From NCBI GenBank assembly GCA_030704615.1, contig CM060731.1, forward strand, positions 61,424,756 through 61,488,755: 64,000 nucleotides of DNA. Direction: 5' to 3'. This DNA comes from Takakia lepidozioides (Eukaryota > Streptophyta > Takakiopsida > Takakiales > Takakiaceae). This document shows, piece after piece, positions 9,601 through 20,623 of the stretch. Numbering within the stretch: the first letter of the stretch is position 1; each line of letters begins with the position of its first letter. The notes under the pieces are model-generated. The model ran no database searches, was not told where the DNA came from, and saw nothing but the letters and a program-made list of their open reading frames with translations. Both the position numbers and the translations under genes were made by a program.

Positions 9601-12600
9601 TACAGTATGGGCAAGTGGAATAGGGGATATAGATATCCTAACCCTAGCAGGAAGTGAGTGGAGAAAGGGAACAATACACAACGTGTTGTTTGTACCCGAC
9701 CTCAGAAAGAATCTGTTCTCAGTAGTGAAGGCTATAGACAGAGATTACATCGTCATCTATGATAAGCGTACTTGTAAGCTGTATGCAAATCAGGGAAGGG
9801 GACCTCTTATGATGACTGGAATGAGAGAGGGAAACCTTTGGAAACTTCAAATCAAAGTGATTACGGGAGAATCTCTGCAAGCAAACATGGTATTGTCGAC
9901 GGATAATATTCAAGCAAATGTGGCGGTGACAACTGGGGGAGCAAGTCTTCAAACGTGGCATGATCGACTTGGACACATCAGTGTCAACATGATTAAACAA
10001 ATGGAGAAAACACAGATCGTCGATGGTATGAAAATACTGAACCCTAATGCAGATCTGGAGTTCTGTGAAGGTTGTGCCATGGGTAAGAATCACAGAGTTG
10101 AGTTTCCAGTAAATGAAGAACGTGAGAGGGTTCAGACTCCTGGAGAGTTCTACCATGCTTATGTGTGTACAATGAATGTAGACTCGCATGGAGGTTCCAA
10201 ACATTTTGTCATGTTTAAAGATGATCATAGCAGCTATAGGATCTTGTATTGCATGAAAACAAAGGAGAAGTTCTCACGTTCTTCAAGCAGCTGTGTGTGG
10301 AATCAGAGATAGAGACAGGACATGCAGTGAGAAAGCTTAGAAGCGACAGAGGAGGAAAATTCTTGATCGCAAAATTTAAGACTTTCCTTGAAGAAAATGG
10401 AATTCGGCAGAAACTTACAGCGCCAAATTCCCCAGAGCAAAATGGTGTCATCGAAAGGGACAATAGGACTCTGGTTGAAAGAGTTAGATGTATGCTGCAA
10501 GCAAAAGGTCTCACTCCTAATTTATGGGCAGAAGCTGCCACTACAGCTGCATACACCCTAAATCGAACGGGAACCAGGGTGTTGAATGGGAAAACACCTT
10601 TGGAGGCCTGGAATGGGAAGAAACCTGACATCAGCCATCTACGAGTGTTTGGTAGCATGGCATATTCACATTTTCCCAAAGAGCTGAGAAAGAAATTGGA
10701 TGCCAAGAGCGAAAAGTGCATATTTCTTGGTTACAGTGTGGAATCTAAGGCGTATCGGCTATGAGATATTGAGCAGCAGCACATAGTCATCAGCCGTGAT
10801 GTGTTAGTAGATGAGAAGGGTAACCGTAATTCTTCACCCATCAAAGAAATGATGAGCAGACCTAACACATGCACTATAGTACTTGAGGGAGTGAGAGACA
10901 AAATGGCTCCAGAAGTACAAAATTCTGAGGGGAATACGATTAACCAGCATAATGAGCATCCTGAGCTTCAGCTAGTAGTGGATCTACCTATTGCCATGGA
11001 TGAAGGCAAAATTCATGCAGCAAACACAGGGCCTGAGCGGGTTGCACCAAGCTTGCAAAGTCAGGGAACAGAAGTACGTCGATTTCGACGGCCACCACAG
11101 GCATTCGGCGAGTGGGAGAATAATTACCCTACGTTTGCTGGAATAACTGAATACATACCATTACCAGAGGAGCCAAAACGGTATGAGGAGGCGATGATGT
11201 CTCCTGATCGAGCTAAGTAGGAGCTAGCAATGAAGGAAGAAATTGACTCGTTACACAAAAATGAAACGTGGATGCTTGTTGATCTTCCAAAGGGAAGACA
11301 CACAGTGAAGTGCAAATGGGTATACAAGGTAAAGCCTCGAGCAGATGGGAGTATTGAGAGGTATAAAGCCCGGTTGGTTGCAAAATGATACTCGCAAGAG
11401 TATGGAATTGATTTTCAAGAAACTTTTGCCCCCGTTGCGAAATTCGATTCAATCAGAACCCTATTAGCAGTGGCTGCCGCTGAGGATCTGGAAATGATTC
11501 TGTTCGATATAAAAACCGCTTTCCTGCATGGAGAGTTACAGGAGGAGATATATATGGATCAGCCCAAAGGCTATGTGAAGCCAGGAGAAGAAAAGAAAGT
11601 CTGTAGACTATTAAAAAGTTTATATGGACTTCGTCAAGCATCGAGGGCATGGAACACGAGGTTCAATGATTTTCTGGTCAAATATGACCTGCAACCCAGC
11701 GCAGCAAACCCCTGTGTGTATTTTCACAACTCAGCGCCAAAGTTATTCACCACCATTTTTGTGGATGACGGGCTAGGTTGCTCGGAGAGCAAAGAAATAC
11801 TGGATGGTATGATCAGTTTTCTTAACAAGGAATTTGAAGTTAAAGCTGGAAGCGCCGAATGCTATGTTGGCCTTCACATTGAAAGAAACAGGGGATTGCG
11901 ATCGATCACCATAGACCAACACCGATACGTGATGTTCATAATCCAGAAATTTGGATTTGGGGATGCACATATAGTGAGTATACCTGCAGATCCCAATGTG
12001 CAGTTGCATCTACCAAGAGGTGAAGATGAAGAAGATGAAGAAGAGTTTCCTTACCAACAGGCAGTTGGGAGCTTGATGTTCGCCATGATTGGCACACGGC
12101 TAGACATTGCATATGCGGTCAGCACTGTGGCCAAGTATTCACAGAATCCCAAGCAAATTCATTGCACAGCTGTAAAGACGATATTCAAATATCTCAGGGG
12201 GACAACAAACTATCGTCTGTGCTACTCACGTTGCAAGAATTCAAACACTCTTACGGCTTTTGCTGATGCTGATTATGCAGGGGACTTGGACGATCGATGA
12301 TCTAGAAGTGGGAGCGTCGCATTACTCAATCAAGCAACTGTTACGTGGGTGAACATAAAACAAATGTGCACAGCAGGTTCCACGACAGAGTCAGAGTACA
12401 TAGCAGCCTGTTTAACTGCAAAGGAGACAATCTGGTTACGAAGGTTGCTGTCTGATCTTGGGCACACATAGAATGACCCTACTCCCTTATATTCAGATAA
12501 TCAAAGTGCAATCCGATTGATCTTGAATCCGGAGTTTCATCGAAGAACAAAGCACATTGATGTGCAATATCATATGCTGCGAGATTTTCAGGCACAGGGT

Positions 12601-12703
12601 GCAATCCAGATGACGTATATGAACACGAATGCACAGATCGCAGATATCTTAACGAAGCTCTTACCGCTAACAAGTTTAATCGATTCTGTAGCATGCTTGG
12701 GCT
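9575..12703 (+). pseudogene. Copia-1 integrase, reverse transcriptase and RNase H (broken)
   Basis: Integrase begins with the His-containing segment TWHDRLGHISVNMI and CEGCAMGK, and the core includes KLRSDRGGKF and NSPEQNGVIERDNRTL. Reverse transcriptase shows FDIKTAFLHGELQEEIYM, SLYGLRQASRAW and the catalytic FVDD in place of YVDD. RNase H shows FADADYAGD, TESEYIAA and LYSDNQSAI. Stops lie near 10310, 10762, 11218, 11386, 12298 and 12469, with a frameshift near 10250. The protein could not be made as one unit. Confidence 0.88.
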
Positions 12704-12797
12704 GATAGAGCAACCAATCTGAGTATGAGTTTTTTGTGCACACATTGGCTATTCCTTTTGTTTCATAAGATCTTTTTCTCTTGCCATGGAATAACCA

Positions 12798-12808
12798 GTG
12801 AGTGGGAG
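12798..12808 (+). promoter_or_regulatory. Copia-1 polypurine tract
   Basis: GTGAGTGGGAG abuts the 3' LTR, where plus-strand DNA synthesis is primed. Confidence 0.6.
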
Positions 12809-13228
12809 TGTTGTTTTTTCTGGTAGAAATCGCAGTGTGACCATGTTACTGCAAGTCATCAAGAGTTACGAGTTACACTAATTTATTCCATGACGGAATA
12901 TCTAAGTCAGGGGCCAACTAGGTTACACTAGGATTTAACGGAGACATGCAGTTGGCCAAGGTGTTGCTACTGAGTACTATTTACGGATGGATAGTGACAG
13001 CATTATTTTGAATTACTAGACTCCCGCCAGCGCCGAGCAATCGTTACTACGAATAGTATTTAGGCTTACTACAAAGAGTCTTTGAAGTGCTGAAAACTTC
13101 TTTGTATGTTGATGCCTTATGGTGGAATTGTAGTAGTGTAAAGTGCTATGATACCATCGTGTGTTTTGATTGCCTGAATCTTTGAATTGCTGTTCTAGAT
13201 AGTATTGTGTGCTTTGAGTTTTTCTACA
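12809..13228 (+). repeat. Copia-1 3' LTR (420 bp)
   Basis: Pairs with 7925-8344. It ends TTTTTCTACA and is followed by the TCCCA duplication. Confidence 0.92.
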
Positions 13229-13233
13229 TCCCA

Positions 13234-13420
13234 TGTGTTATTTATTTCAATTTAGTGTTAGTCAATACATTAGTTGCTTTCCATATTACATTCCTGGTTT
13301 AATGGCTTTCCCCAACCACTATTGTTTACTACTAGTTAATGCACTCCTTCAGATAAGTAGGCTGCTCTCTAAGGGCTTTGTATTCCGGTTGTATCGATCT
13401 ACTGTTCAATAAAGCATTCA
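13234..13420 (+). repeat. Copia-2 5' LTR, second part
   Basis: Resumes with TGTGTTATTTATTTCAAT and runs to AAAGCATTCA, matching 22726-22913. The net LTR is about 238 bp against 244 bp for the 3' copy, with more differences than the LTR pairs of copia-1 or copia-3. A weak initiator-Met primer site (TGGTGTAGAGC) follows at about 13433. Confidence 0.85.
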
Positions 13421-13643
13421 GGATGCTTAATATGGTGTAGAGCGAGGGACAACCTTGGGAATCGAAATCGAAGTGTAGGAAGTCACTGTAGAAGACTTCA
13501 GAAGTGTAGCTCATTACGCTCCGTCTCATTGACTATGAAGAGTCAATTCTTATTTGCTGTTTCTTCTTATTTCTTCTTCTTCTTCCTCCTCTTCGTATCT
13601 TTCTTTTTCTTTTTCTTGAAATATACTAACATCATTGCTCAAG

Positions 13644-14744
13644 ATGTCGATGCCACGAGATGCAGTCCATCAAATCCATGTCTCGGAGTCGAGTAAACTT
13701 GTTGGGCAGCAGAACTGGAACATCTGGAAGTTCGAACTCTGAACCATGATGCTCAGAGAGGAACTAGTTCCCTTCTTAGACACCAATATTTCACCTCTTG
13801 AGGGACAACTAGAAGCTCACAACAAGAGAAAGAACATAGCTCTTTCTATCATTTGTATGTCTCTCTCTGATAAGGTCATTCCTTACATACAAGATATTAC
13901 ATGTCCCAGGAAGATGTATGTGAAGCTTTGTGAGCTTTATGAGGTCAAGGCCACTTCCAGGATGCTGATGCTACGAAATCACCTCGTGAACCTACGAATG
14001 GAGGAAGGCGCGCCTATGGAAATATTCATTGAAACAGTATCTGACCTTGTGAATCAACTTGCAGGATTCGGAGATAAGATGGACGAGGAAATGATGGTCG
14101 AAATGGTGCCCAATGCCTTGCCAGAAAGCTACGAGCATTATGTTCAAGTTGTATTGAGCCAGAAGAAGTTGCCGACCTTAGAGGAGATCACTGCTAAACT
14201 CCTTCACGAGGAGTCTCGAAGAGACTTGCGAGGGCGTCAGCAGAAGGAAACTGAAGCTCTCTATGTTAATTTCCGGAAGATGAATGGTCCTAGCCGTCGT
14301 TCTGGAGGTGACAAAAGAGGCTCCAGAGCTCCAATCGATAAGAAGAATTCCACATGCAATCGTTGTGGAAAGTCTGGTCATTGGGCTAAAGACTGTGCTG
14401 TTCCATATGATCAGGTTCTTAAACTTCGCTCACAACAAGTCAATCTTGTTGAAGATGATAGCGATATTGACTGTAGTGATGTCAGTGAAGTACTCGAAGC
14501 AGCTTTAGCAGCCGTAGAAATTCGAGAAAAAGATGAAGTAGTGTCAGCAGAGATCACTGATCAAGACGAATGGTTTGTTGACTCCGGTGCTACAAAACAC
14601 GTCACAGGAAATTCCGATCTTTTGCATGATGTGGTAGCATGTGGAAGCTCACACAATGTGAAATCGGCTGGTGGTTGCACACAATGTTCTTGGCAAAGGC
14701 CATGCCAAAATGAGACTGAATGGTTCAATAAAAAAGATCGCTGA
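13644..14744 (+). pseudogene. Copia-2 gag and protease region
   Basis: An ATG at 13644 opens a gag frame (QQNWNIWKFEL) with a TGA at codon 33 (13740-13742). After that stop the frame stays open from 13746 for 332 codons. It contains a CCHC zinc knuckle (CNRCGKSGHWAKDC) and the protease site WFVDSGATKHVTG with an intact DSGA. The frame is lost near 14660-14680, where the reading moves to another frame with VLYVPGIRRNLLSIGAM. This is the best preserved gag of the three elements despite being the oldest host element. Confidence 0.85.
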
Positions 14745-15478
14745 CGTTCTCTACGTACCTGGTATAAGACGAAACTTACTTTCAATAGGGGCCATGACGG
14801 ACAGTGGACATTTAGCAATCTTTGATTCTAGAAAGTGCTTATTTATAGATAGGAAGGACCCTACCAATCATAGCTCAAGGGTTCTAGAGATAATCGGAAT
14901 GGCTTATATAGACTAGATACCAGTAAGTTTCTTGGAAACCGCAGCTTAGATACTAGAAAAGACATGGAAGTAAATGCCTGTGATGAGGTTATTACACCAC
15001 ACATAGATTATCATAGAATGACTCAACTTTGGCATCGACGCTTGGGTCACCTAAATTTTCAGGGGGTCCACCGGTTATCAACTCAACGACGAGCTATGGG
15101 TATACCACACCTTCCACTTCTCACATAAACATGCACGGGTTGCTTACTAGGGAAACATCAACGAAAGAAATTTCCAAAGGAAGCTGAACATTGAGCTACT
15201 GATATACTCCAACTGCTACACACGGACCTCTGCGGTCCTCTGCAAACACCATCACTCTCTGGCTCAAAATACTTCATGGCCATAACTGATGATTATAGCC
15301 GAGGAGAGGATGAGGCTCTACAAAGCTTCAAGACTTTCGGAAACATGATCGAGAATACGACTACGACTGGCAAGACGATCAAATGTTTGAGAACAGATCG
15401 TGGTGGTGAATTTATGTCTCATGCTTTCATCAAATATCTCCATGAGCATGGGATTACACGGCAGCTCAGTCAGCCTCG
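14671..15478 (+). pseudogene. Copia-2 protease end and integrase N-terminal part, cut by copia-3
   Basis: Contains VLYVPGIRRNLLSIG, the integrase zinc-binding region (LWHRRLGHLNFQGV, CTGCLLGK) with stops near 14914, 15125 and 15187, and the integrase core ITDDYSR and CLRTDRGGEF. At 15478 copia-3 begins. The integrase resumes at 20624 with PQQN-like sequence. Confidence 0.8.
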
Positions 15479-15788
15479 TGAAGGAATACATCTATAATTC
15501 TCTGTCAGTGTATAGTGTAGGATGTACTAGATTATAGATTAAGGATGTGCAGTTACATCCAAGTCTTACATCTGAAGTGTTTAGGTGGTTGAAGTCACCA
15601 AGGAGTGTGGAACGGTACAGAGTTCAATAGTTGAGTAGATGTAGAACCACCAGACTCAGCCGAGACACAGAGAGTGCAGATCTCTCTTGTGAACACTTTC
15701 TCTCTTGATGTAAGATCTATTTAATCTAGTTCTATGTTTTACACGATTATGTGTGTGATTGACTCTGGATAGAATAGGTGTTTTCATA
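15479..15788 (+). repeat. Copia-3 5' LTR (310 bp)
   Basis: Starts TGAAGGAATACATC and ends GTGTTTTCATA, immediately before the primer-binding site. Confidence 0.92.
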
Positions 15789-15801
15789 TGGTATCAGAGC
15801 C
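15789..15801 (+). promoter_or_regulatory. Copia-3 primer-binding site (initiator tRNA-Met 3' end)
   Basis: TGGTATCAGAGCC is the standard plant copia primer site, complementary to the 3' end of initiator tRNA-Met. Confidence 0.85.
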
Positions 15802-16032
15802 ATGGTTGTGGCTCGGGAGAGAGTGTCACTAATGAGAACGAACTAATAATTTCGAGACACACAATGAAATTAAAAGGAGTCGATAGAGTTTGGAGGAGAG
15901 AACTAACAATTCTCCACGATGCATCAGGGTGGAAGAATTCTGTTTCTTATAGAAGAACACAAGTTCTAACATGGCCTGAATTATGTGATGTTCATGCTTT
16001 CTTGGAAAGTGATAATTGATTGAGAGACTGGA

Positions 16033-17418
16033 ATGGCTCAAAAAGTAGATGTGAGCAATATTCCTAAGTTTGACGGCACATACTCCCATGTGTGGAAGCA
16101 TAGAGTAACACTACTGTTAAAAGCAGAAAAACTATGGGATCTAGTCGTAGGGACAGAGTTAAAACCAGTGGCTCCCACGGCAGCACAGATTGCTGTTGGG
16201 CAGCAAGCGCTTCCAGCCACAGGTGTTGGGAGTATAGTGAACTGGGAAGAGAGAGATGCCCTCTCACTCACCATAATTAATAACTGCTTGGACAATAGTG
16301 TAATGTCACATGTACAGTCGTGTACATCAGCTTTTGAAGCATACCGAGAGTTGACAAGGTTATATGAATCAAAGGATGCAGTAACCAAAATGTACCTTAG
16401 AGACAAAATTCAAACTTAAAAATGAAAGAGAATGAAAATGTCACTAAGCATATACATGTCTTCAGATCTTTGCTAGAACGGCTTTCCGCTGCTGGTTCCC
16501 CTGTGTCAGACGAGGATGTTGTCTTATCCGTAATGAAGAGTATGCCGATGAGTTATCGGACAAGGCTCTTTTAGGAGACAGCCGAATATAAGTCTATAGT
16601 CTTTAATTACAGACTTAATACAAGAGGAAATTTTAATGATGAGTCTTGGACCTGCTACAATGTCAAAAACTGCATTATATCCTGGACAGAAGTCTAGTAC
16701 ATATACTAGTTTTAATATGAAGAAGCAAAATGAGGACAAAAGTAGTGTCAAAAAGGAGGATGGCGAAGGATCAAACTCAAATAAAGGAAAGAAGAAACAA
16801 ATCAAGTGTTTTTTCTGTAAGAAGTTTGGACATATGATTAAGGATTGTAGGAATAGGATTGCAGCTGAAGCAACAAATAAACAAGCAACACAAGGACATG
16901 TTGCAGTCGAAGGCAATCAGCTCTATGTAACAGCGATGATCATAAGTAAAGGGAAAGATTCAACTTGGTATGTGGACACAGGAGCCACACATCACATGGC
17001 GTATGACATACACACTTTTGCGACATACAAAGAGTGGAGACAGGGACAAGTTGTCTATTTAGGGGATGACTCAACACATGAAATAGCAGGCCAAAGGTCA
17101 GCCATTGTGTTGTTGTGCAATGGACATCGAAGGGAGGTACCTGACGTGCTCCATGTGCCAGGTCTGAAGAAGAATTTATTTTCTATTAAGCAATTAGACC
17201 TAGCTGGGGGAGAGATGAACATAAAAGAAGGTTGCTGTAACCTGAAGAATTCCAAGGGAAATCTCATAGCAAAGTGTGAGATAGAGAACGAACTCTATAA
17301 GCTAGGAACTGCATTACAAAACTCACAAGTCATGGCAATGCCAACTGTCTTAGAGACTAACAAGGCAAACCTATGGCACTGTAGATTAGGTCATATGAAC
17401 CAAGCTAGAATGCATTAG
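16033..17418 (+). pseudogene. Copia-3 gag and protease region
   Basis: ATG 16033 opens a gag frame (VSNIPKFDGTYSHVWKHRV) that stops after 128 codons at 16417. A second frame follows with a TAG near 16573. From 16636 the frame is open for 260 codons and carries the zinc knuckle CFFCKKFGHMIKDC and the protease site WYVDTGATHHMA (DTGA in place of DSGA, which remains catalytically plausible). The integrase zinc-binding segment LWHCRLGHMNQARMH ends at a TAG at 17416. Confidence 0.87.
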
Positions 17419-20304
17419 ATGCAAACTAACTCAATGGTTAGAGGGTTGGATTCAGTAGATGTTAGGAAACTAACATTATGTAGAGATTGCATCTCAGGAA
17501 AACAACACTGAGAGAAATTCCCTGTAGAGGGAGGCACGAGAGCTACTGAACTGTTAGGCCTCGTACATACTAACATTTGTGGACCGATGCAAACTCTCAC
17601 ACACAACGGTTTTAAGTATTTCATCACATTTATAGATGATGTTTCAAGGTTTATTGTTGTTTATTTGTTAAAACAAAAGTCAGAGGCATTTGAGAGGTTT
17701 AAACAGTATAAGTTACTGGTTGAAAATCAGCTAAGTAAGAATATCAAGGTTCTAAGGGCTGATGGGGGTGGTGAATACATTTCTAATGAGTTTAATTTAT
17801 TCTGTCAAGAGAGTGGCATAAAGAGGCAGTTTATTGTAGCAGGAACACCACAACAGAATGGGATGTCTGAGAAGAAAAATAGGACCTTAGTGGAAGCAGT
17901 ACTTTCCATGCTACACCATGCTAGCTTACCAAATGTCTATTGGGGTGAAGCTCTTATGACTGCCACATACCTACAGAATAGGTCACCAACCAAAGCTCTA
18001 CAGAATAACAAAACACCCATAGAGTTATGGACAGGTGTGAAACCTGATGTATCACACTTGAAAGTCTTTGGCTGTAGAGCCTTTGCACTAGTACAGAAGG
18101 ATAATAGACGCAAACTAGACTCACACACTGTCGAGTGTACATTTTTGGGCTATAGTGAATAGACTAAGGGTTACAGATTAATGACCAAACAAAAGACAAT
18201 TATCATTTCCGGAGATGTGATATTCCATGATGATAGTAATGACACAGTGGGAGATGCTATAGAAGAAGGAACACAAGCAGACAAAGATTCAATGCTATTA
18301 GATCGATATTTCTTTAAGCAATATGCAAACACTAATAATTTACCACTTCCTCGCACTCACATAGTACCACAAAACACTCACACAAGTCCAAGTGTGCAAC
18401 CTTCTCAAATACCCTCTCAGTTTCCTAGGCCAAGTCAAGTAGTGGGAGCACTACCATCACCACTGAGCACAGGTTCAATTTATCAGCCTTATGATGACAT
18501 AGAGGATATAGTGAGAGAAAATACCTCACCCATCGTAGGGAGGGATTCAAGACAGGCCAGGAGAGAGACATCAAGCTCACCAGGAAATAGACGAGCTACT
18601 AGAATCAAGAAACCACCTGATAGGTTGATTGAGAGTATAGAAGGTAGGAAACCCTGGAGAGCACTTTTGACACAAGCTTCTGTAAACGAACCTGTTACCT
18701 TGAAGGAGGCTTTATCTTGTTCCGAAGCGGAACAATGGAAGAATGCTATAGATTTTGAGCTGGAATCTTTAAAAAGAAACAAAACATGGACAGCCATGAA
18801 GCTACCAGAGAATAGAAAACCTATAGGTTGTAAATGGCTGTTCAAAGTAAAACTTCGGGCAGATGGGAGTGTGGATCGCTATAAAGCAAGATTGGTAGCA
18901 AAATGATACTCACACATCTGGACTAGATTATACAAAGACCTTTTCACCAGTAGTCAAATTAGCATCTATACGAGTGATACTTGCGCTTGCGGCTCAGTTT
19001 GATTTGGAAGTTCAACAACTTGATGTTAAGACTGCCTTCTTGAATGGCTTCATAGAATAAGACATTTATATGGAGTTCCCAGAAGGAGTCATACAAGAGA
19101 GCAAATCTGGTTTAGCTTGTAAGCTGAACAAATCACTTTACGGGCTCAAGCAATCATCACGGGCATGGTACCCAAAGATTTGACACCTATTTGATGACAA
19201 TAGGGTTTGATCGAAGCGTAGTTGATTCGAACGTCTACGTGCAGTGGAAGAGCACGAGTTACCTTATTCTGGCATTATATGTTGATGATACTATATTGGC
19301 TAGCAATGATGTAAATTTCTTGCAAGAGATCAAGAAGCTCCTCGAATCTGAATTTGAAATGATGGATATGGGGGAGATTCACTACTGCCTTGGGATGCAG
19401 ATTTCAAGAAACAGGGGAGAAGGATGGATCAGATTGTTGCAAGAAAGGTATTTGCTTGGAGTGTTGCAAAGATTCGAAATGGAAAATTGTAAGCCAATTA
19501 GCACCCCAATGGAGACCAGGGAGAAGCTAACAAAGTCAGATTGCCCAGAAACTGAATATGGAAAAGCTTTGATGCAAGAAGTGCCTTATTCACAAGTAGT
19601 CGATTGTTTGATGCATGCTGTTGTCAACACCCGACTTGATTGCTCATTTGCAGTGGGTAGTCTCGCTCAATTCCTATCAAACCCCGGAGAGCCTCATTGG
19701 CAGGCAGCAAAGAGGGTGATGAGGTACATAAAAGGCACTCTTCACATTGGAATTCAGTATTGTAAATCGGACAAAGGAGCAACCCTAATAGGTTTTTTAG
19801 ACGCGGATTGGGCTGGAGACATAGACACTCGATGTTCAACATCGGGTTTTTGCTTCAAGCTAGCAGGTGGTGCAGTAAGCTGGTCAAGCAAAAAGCAGAG
19901 GTCCGTGGCTTTGTCAAGTACTGAATCCGAATACATGGCTTTATCAAAGGCTGCAACAGAGGCAGTGTGGCTCAGGAGTCTGATGATGGACTTGGGATCA
20001 GAAGAAGGTTACTATAATTTATGCAGATAATCAAAGTGTAATAGCGCTATCTGCAAATCCTAAGTTTCATGCTCGTAGTAAGCATATTGACATCCAGTAT
20101 CACTACATACGAGAAAAGGTCCAGTCGAAGGAAGTGACACTGGAGTACCTTCCAACATCTGAAATGATTGCTGATTTCTTGACGAAGAGCGTTCCGAAGG
20201 ATAAACACTTTCTTTATGCGAGAGGGGCTGGATTGAAGTGGAATAAGAAGCCAAAGCAAGATTTAGAAAAGATGGAAGACACTACGTATATACTGCCAGA
20301 GTAA
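17419..20304 (+). pseudogene. Copia-3 integrase, reverse transcriptase and RNase H (broken)
   Basis: Integrase core motifs include FITFIDDVSRF, VLRADGGGEY and TPQQNGMSEKKNRTLVEA. The reverse transcriptase keeps LDVKTAFLNGF, LYGLKQSSRAW and the catalytic LALYVDDTILAS. RNase H keeps LDADWAGD, STESEYMALSKAA and YADNQSVIA. Stops and frameshifts occur at 17509, 18160, 18904 (TGA), near 18925, 19059, about 19180 and about 20020. The last piece ends at TAA 20302. Catalytic residues survive but the frame does not. Confidence 0.88.
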
Positions 20305-20313
20305 TAGTGGGAG
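20303..20313 (+). promoter_or_regulatory. Copia-3 polypurine tract
   Basis: AATAGTGGGAG abuts the 3' LTR. Confidence 0.6.
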
Positions 20314-20623
20314 TGAAGGAATACATCTATAATTCTCTGTCAGTGTATAATGTAGGATGTACTAGATTATAGATTAAGGATGTGTAGTTACATCCAAGTC
20401 TTACATCTGAAGTGGTTAGGTGGTTGAAGTCACCAAGGAGTGTGGAATGGTACAGAGCTCAATAGTTGAGTAGATGTAGAACCACCAGACTCAGCCGAGA
20501 CACAGAGAGTGCAGATCTCTCTTGTGAACACTTTCTCTCTTGATGTAAGATCTATTTAATCTAGTTCTATGTTCTACACGATTATGTGTGTGATTGACTA
20601 TGGATATAATAGGTGTTTTCACA
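20314..20623 (+). repeat. Copia-3 3' LTR (310 bp)
   Basis: Pairs with 15479-15788 at equal length and is followed by the CCTCG duplication. Confidence 0.92.

Larger units (their letters stand above)
7925..13228 (+). mobile_element. Copia-1: Ty1/copia LTR retrotransposon nested in the copia-2 5' LTR
   Basis: A 5304-bp element with two 420-bp LTRs (7925-8344 and 12809-13228) and a perfect 5-bp duplication TCCCA at 7920-7924 and 13229-13233. The LTRs begin TGTTG and end CA. I count about 11 differences, roughly 97 percent identity. The order is leader, gag, protease, integrase, reverse transcriptase, RNase H, which is the Ty1/copia order. At least six in-frame stops and several frameshifts show it is dead. 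It sits exactly inside the older copia-2 LTR. Confidence 0.95.
15479..20623 (+). mobile_element. Copia-3: Ty1/copia LTR retrotransposon nested in copia-2 integrase
   Basis: A 5145-bp element with 310-bp LTRs (15479-15788 and 20314-20623) and a perfect 5-bp duplication CCTCG (15474-15478 and 20624-20628). I count about nine differences between LTRs, roughly 97 percent identity, so its age is similar to copia-1. The 5' LTR ends TA where the 3' LTR ends CA. Internal order is gag, protease, integrase, reverse transcriptase, RNase H, with several stops and frameshifts. Confidence 0.95.

Noticed and set aside
15817-16032. Coding frame between the copia-3 primer site and gag
   Set aside because: Leader region; the gag start at 16033 has the conserved N-terminal motif and the upstream frame has none.
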